Assembly (NCBI GenBank): GCA_963782495.1
Contig: CAWAJU010000012.1
Span: forward strand, 124,001-188,000
Source: DASQBT01 sp963782495
Lineage (GTDB): Bacteria; Pseudomonadota; Gammaproteobacteria; Burkholderiales; Thiobacillaceae
Reading direction: 5' to 3'
Length of the DNA stretch: 64,000 nucleotides
The position numbers and the translations under genes were made by a program. Below the pieces are notes generated by a model. It was not told where the DNA came from and did no database searches. It worked only from the letters and a program-made list of their open reading frames with translations. This document shows, one piece after another, positions 61,702 to 64,000 of this stretch. Within the stretch, counting starts at the first letter, position 1; each line of letters starts with the position of its first letter.

Positions 61702-63477
61702 ATGGACATGACCTGGACCGCGCAAGCGGTCGTGTTCCTGGCGGCGGCGGTCATCACCGTGCCGCTGTTCAAACGCCTGGGCCTGGGCGCGGTGCTGGGC
61801 TATCTCATTGCCGGCATCCTGATCGGTCCGCGCGTGTTCGGCTTCGTCGGCAAGGTCGAAACCACCTTGCACTTTGCCGAGCTGGGCGTGGTGCTGCTGC
61901 TGTTCGTCATCGGTCTGGAGCTGCAACCCTCGCGCCTGTGGGCGCTGCGCCGTCCAGTCTTCGGCTTGGGCAGCGCCCAGGTGCTACTCACCGGGTTGAT
62001 CCTCGGCGGCGCGGGACTGGCCTTCGGCCTGCCGCCCGCTGCGGCCTTCATGGCCGGGCTGTCGCTCTCGCTCTCGTCCACCGCGCTGGCGCTGCAGATG
62101 CTCGCGGAACGAAAGCAGCTCACCACCCACCATGGCCGCGCCTCATTCGCCATCCTGCTGTTCCAGGACCTGGCCGCGATTCCGCTGTTGGCGGTCCTGC
62201 CGCTGCTCGGCGCCGGCGCCCACGACCAGGGCTGGGACTGGACCGGCACCGCGCGCGCGGTCGCGGTGGTGCTGGCGGTCATCCTCATCGGGCGCCTGTT
62301 GCTGCGTCCCTATCTGCGCCTGGCTGCTTCGGCCGACAGCCACGAAGTCTTCATCGCCGCCACCCTGCTGGTGGTGGTCGGCACCGCGCTGCTCATGCAG
62401 CAGGCCGGACTGTCGATGGCGCTGGGGTCGTTCCTCGCCGGCGTGCTGCTGGCCGATTCGGAATATCGCCACGAACTGGAAGCCGACATCGACCCGTTCA
62501 AGGGCCTGCTGCTCGGCCTGTTCTTCATCGCCGTCGGCATGTCGGTCGATTTGCGCCTGGTCATCCAGCAGCCGCTCATCCTGATTGGATTGACCTTCGG
62601 CCTGATGGCGACCAAGGCCCTGGTGCTCTACGTCATCGCGCGGCTGGGGCGCTACAACCACGGCGCGGCGGTCAACCTCGCGCTCACCGTGTCGCAGGGC
62701 GGCGAGTTCGCCTTCGTGCTGTTCGGCGCCGCGGCCGGCGCCCGGGTGCTCGACCCGGCGTTGTCCGACAAGCTCGTCGTCGTGGTCTCGCTGTCCATGG
62801 CGCTGACTCCGCTGCTGGTGACCCTGAACGAGAAAGTGTTCAAGATCGGCCACGAAGCCGCCGAGCCCAAGCCTTTCGACCAGATCGAGCCGCGCGAGCA
62901 CCGCGTCATCATCGCCGGCTTCGGCCGCTTCGGCCAGATGATCGCGCGCACCCTGCGCATGAAGAAGATTCCCTTCACCGCGCTGGAAGCCAGCTTCGAG
63001 CAGGTCGATTTCGTGCGCAAATTCGGCGCCAAGATCTACTTCGGCGACGCCTCGCGACTCGACCTGCTGCGCGCTGCGCACGCCGATGAGGCCGAAATCT
63101 TCGTGCTCGCCATCGACGACATCGAAGCCTCGGTGCGAACCGCCGAAATGGTCAAGAAACATTACCCGCACCTGAAGATCTACGCCCGCGCGCGCAACCG
63201 CGTGCACGCCTACCGCCTGATGGACGTGGGCGTCGACAAGCTGATCCGCGAGACCTTCCTGTCCAGCCTGGAACTGGCGCGCGACGTGCTGGTCGGACTC
63301 GGATATCCGATCGCCGAGGCGGAAGAAGCCGTGCGCGTATTCCGCCAGCACGACGAAGACCTGCTCGCCAAACAGCACAAGGTGCACGACGACGAGGCGC
63401 AACTCATCGCGTCTGCAAGACAGGGTGCGGAGGAGTTGGAGCGGCTGTTTGGGGAGGATACTGACGCAGCCAAGTGA
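61702..63477 (+). CDS. Kef-type K+/H+ antiporter (CPA2) with TrkA-N domain
   Basis: This 591-aa inner-membrane protein resembles KefC/KefB. About twelve membrane segments cover residues 1-380 (AVVFLAAAVITVPLFKRLG, GLGAVLGYLIAGILIGPRVF, SLSLSSTALALQMLAERKQL). A cytoplasmic Rossmann domain then contains VIIAGFGRFGQMIARTLRMK and FGAKIYFGDASRLDLLRAAH, very close to Kef proteins that bind NADH/glutathione and respond to electrophiles. No KefF/G partner is adjacent, so gating is uncertain. ATG start at 61702. Confidence 0.9.
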   Translation: MDMTWTAQAVVFLAAAVITVPLFKRLGLGAVLGYLIAGILIGPRVFGFVGKVETTLHFAELGVVLLLFVIGLELQPSRLWALRRPVFGLGSAQVLLTGLILGGAGLAFGLPPAAAFMAGLSLSLSSTALALQMLAERKQLTTHHGRASFAILLFQDLAAIPLLAVLPLLGAGAHDQGWDWTGTARAVAVVLAVILIGRLLLRPYLRLAASADSHEVFIAATLLVVVGTALLMQQAGLSMALGSFLAGVLLADSEYRHELEADIDPFKGLLLGLFFIAVGMSVDLRLVIQQPLILIGLTFGLMATKALVLYVIARLGRYNHGAAVNLALTVSQGGEFAFVLFGAAAGARVLDPALSDKLVVVVSLSMALTPLLVTLNEKVFKIGHEAAEPKPFDQIEPREHRVIIAGFGRFGQMIARTLRMKKIPFTALEASFEQVDFVRKFGAKIYFGDASRLDLLRAAHADEAEIFVLAIDDIEASVRTAEMVKKHYPHLKIYARARNRVHAYRLMDVGVDKLIRETFLSSLELARDVLVGLGYPIAEAEEAVRVFRQHDEDLLAKQHKVHDDEAQLIASARQGAEELERLFGEDTDAAK

Positions 63478-63535
63478 CAGGGTGCAGGCTTCTCTGACTG
63501 GCACACTCGCGGCATAATCCGAAGCAGAGGGGATC

Positions 63536-63844
63536 ATGACCAACATCATCGAACAACATCGCAGCGAAGTCGCCACCCTGTGCCGGCGTGCCGGTGCCCG
63601 ACGGCTGGATGCGTTCAGCTCTGCTATCCGCGCTGATTTTGACCCAGCAACGAGCGATCTTGATTTTCTGGTTGAGTTGGATGACCTCGCGCCCGCCGCC
63701 TACGCGCAAGCCTACTTCACCCTGAAAGAGGGTTTGGAATCGCTGTTTGGCAGGCCGGTTGATCTCGTCACCGGCAGCAGCCTGGCCAATCCTTACTTCC
63801 GCGACCGAATCACCGCCGAGCGTCAAACGATCTATGCACGCTGA
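63536..63844 (+). CDS. MNT-domain nucleotidyltransferase (MntA-like antitoxin)
   Basis: This 102-aa minimal nucleotidyltransferase resembles MntA, which AMPylates the HEPN RNase HepT and so neutralises it. The expected GSx10DxD site is FSSAIRADFDPATSDLDFLV: the two Asp remain, but the first Gly is Ser. The C-terminus GRPVDLVTGSSLANPYFRDR is typical. It overlaps the next gene by 11 bases, as such pairs do. Whether the Ser change affects catalysis is unknown. Confidence 0.8.
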   Translation: MTNIIEQHRSEVATLCRRAGARRLDAFSSAIRADFDPATSDLDFLVELDDLAPAAYAQAYFTLKEGLESLFGRPVDLVTGSSLANPYFRDRITAERQTIYAR

Positions 63845-64000
63845 CGCCCGCAAGCTGCTTTGGGACGCGCAGCAGGCTGCCGAGCGTATCGTCCAGTTCA
63901 CCTCCGGGAAGGCCTTTACCGATTATGGGAAGGACGATTCCTCCGGTCCGCTGTCGAGCGCCAGTTCGAGATTGTCGGTGAAGCCCTGAATCGGTTGAGT
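63834..64000 (+). pseudogene. HEPN-domain toxin (HepT-like), frameshifted and cut by window end
   Basis: Starting at ATG 63834, MHADARKLLWDAQQAAERIV, then FTSGKAFTDYGKDD resembles the HepT N-terminus. After about 63938 the frame leads to a stop; in the next frame it continues LRSAVERQFEIVGEALNRLS, which is the conserved HEPN helix. One T missing in GATTTCCTC (seen as GATTCCTC) accounts for it. The RNase motif (Rx4-6H) would be downstream, beyond the edge. Either a broken toxin or an indel error. Confidence 0.7.

Overview
The window looks like a chromosomal segment of a betaproteobacterium. It carries the order rpsB-tsf-pyrH-frr-uppS-cdsA-dxr-rseP-bamA-skp-lpxD-fabZ-lpxA-lpxB-rnhB, then map-glnD on the other strand, and further on ndk-rlmN-pilW-rodZ-ispG-hisS-yfgM-bamB-der and hfq-hflX-hflK-hflC-DUF2065-hisZ-purA. 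These are typical betaproteobacterial housekeeping clusters. No rRNA gene is present, so the genus cannot be fixed.

Layout. 1-1.9 kb: 5' part of a PilZ-DUF1631 gene running off the left edge. 2.0-16.1 kb: one long leftward run for ribosome function, isoprenoid and phospholipid precursors, lipid A and outer-membrane assembly, with most junctions overlapping by 1-8 bases. 16.3-19.7 kb: map-glnD, rightward. 19.7-25.4 kb: leftward small ORF, FlaF-like gene, def, a methylthioadenosine-phosphorylase-family enzyme, hpt, rlmB and rnr. 25.4 kb: tRNA-Leu(CAG), divergent from rnr with its own promoter. 25.5-37.9 kb: an accessory island. 38.1-44.1 kb: purA back to hfq. 44.2-56.8 kb: GAF-GGDEF-EAL, galT-like, der, bamB, yfgM, hisS, ispG, rodZ, pilW, rlmN, ndk. 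57-63.5 kb: cold-shock gene, a cache-like gene, ppdK and a Kef antiporter, all rightward. 63.5-64 kb: a MntA/HepT-type pair cut by the right edge.

The island is the interesting part. It is a type I-C CRISPR-Cas locus read leftward: WYL regulator, cas3, cas5, cas8c, cas7, cas4, cas1, cas2, leader, then 23 identical 37-nt repeats with 22 spacers. Three features are unusual. (1) cas3, cas5 and cas8c carry about seven frameshifts, while cas7, cas4, cas1, cas2 and the array are intact. (2) A RelE/ParE-type toxin-antitoxin pair sits on the opposite strand between cas7 and cas4. (3) The trailer end of the array directly abuts what reads as the C-terminal end of a type I-E cas6e gene. About 0.6 kb further on, in the same orientation, is a single degenerate type I-E-like repeat. 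Between these two I-E fossils, where I-E cas1-cas2 and an array would be expected, lies a second toxin-antitoxin module. The locus therefore looks like a type I-C system laid over the scar of an older type I-E system.

Single-base frameshifts also occur in hisS, which is essential, and in the hepT-like gene. Some or all of the indels could therefore be sequence errors; reads would be needed to separate decay from error. Short REP-like palindromes of one family are dispersed in at least four intergenic regions.
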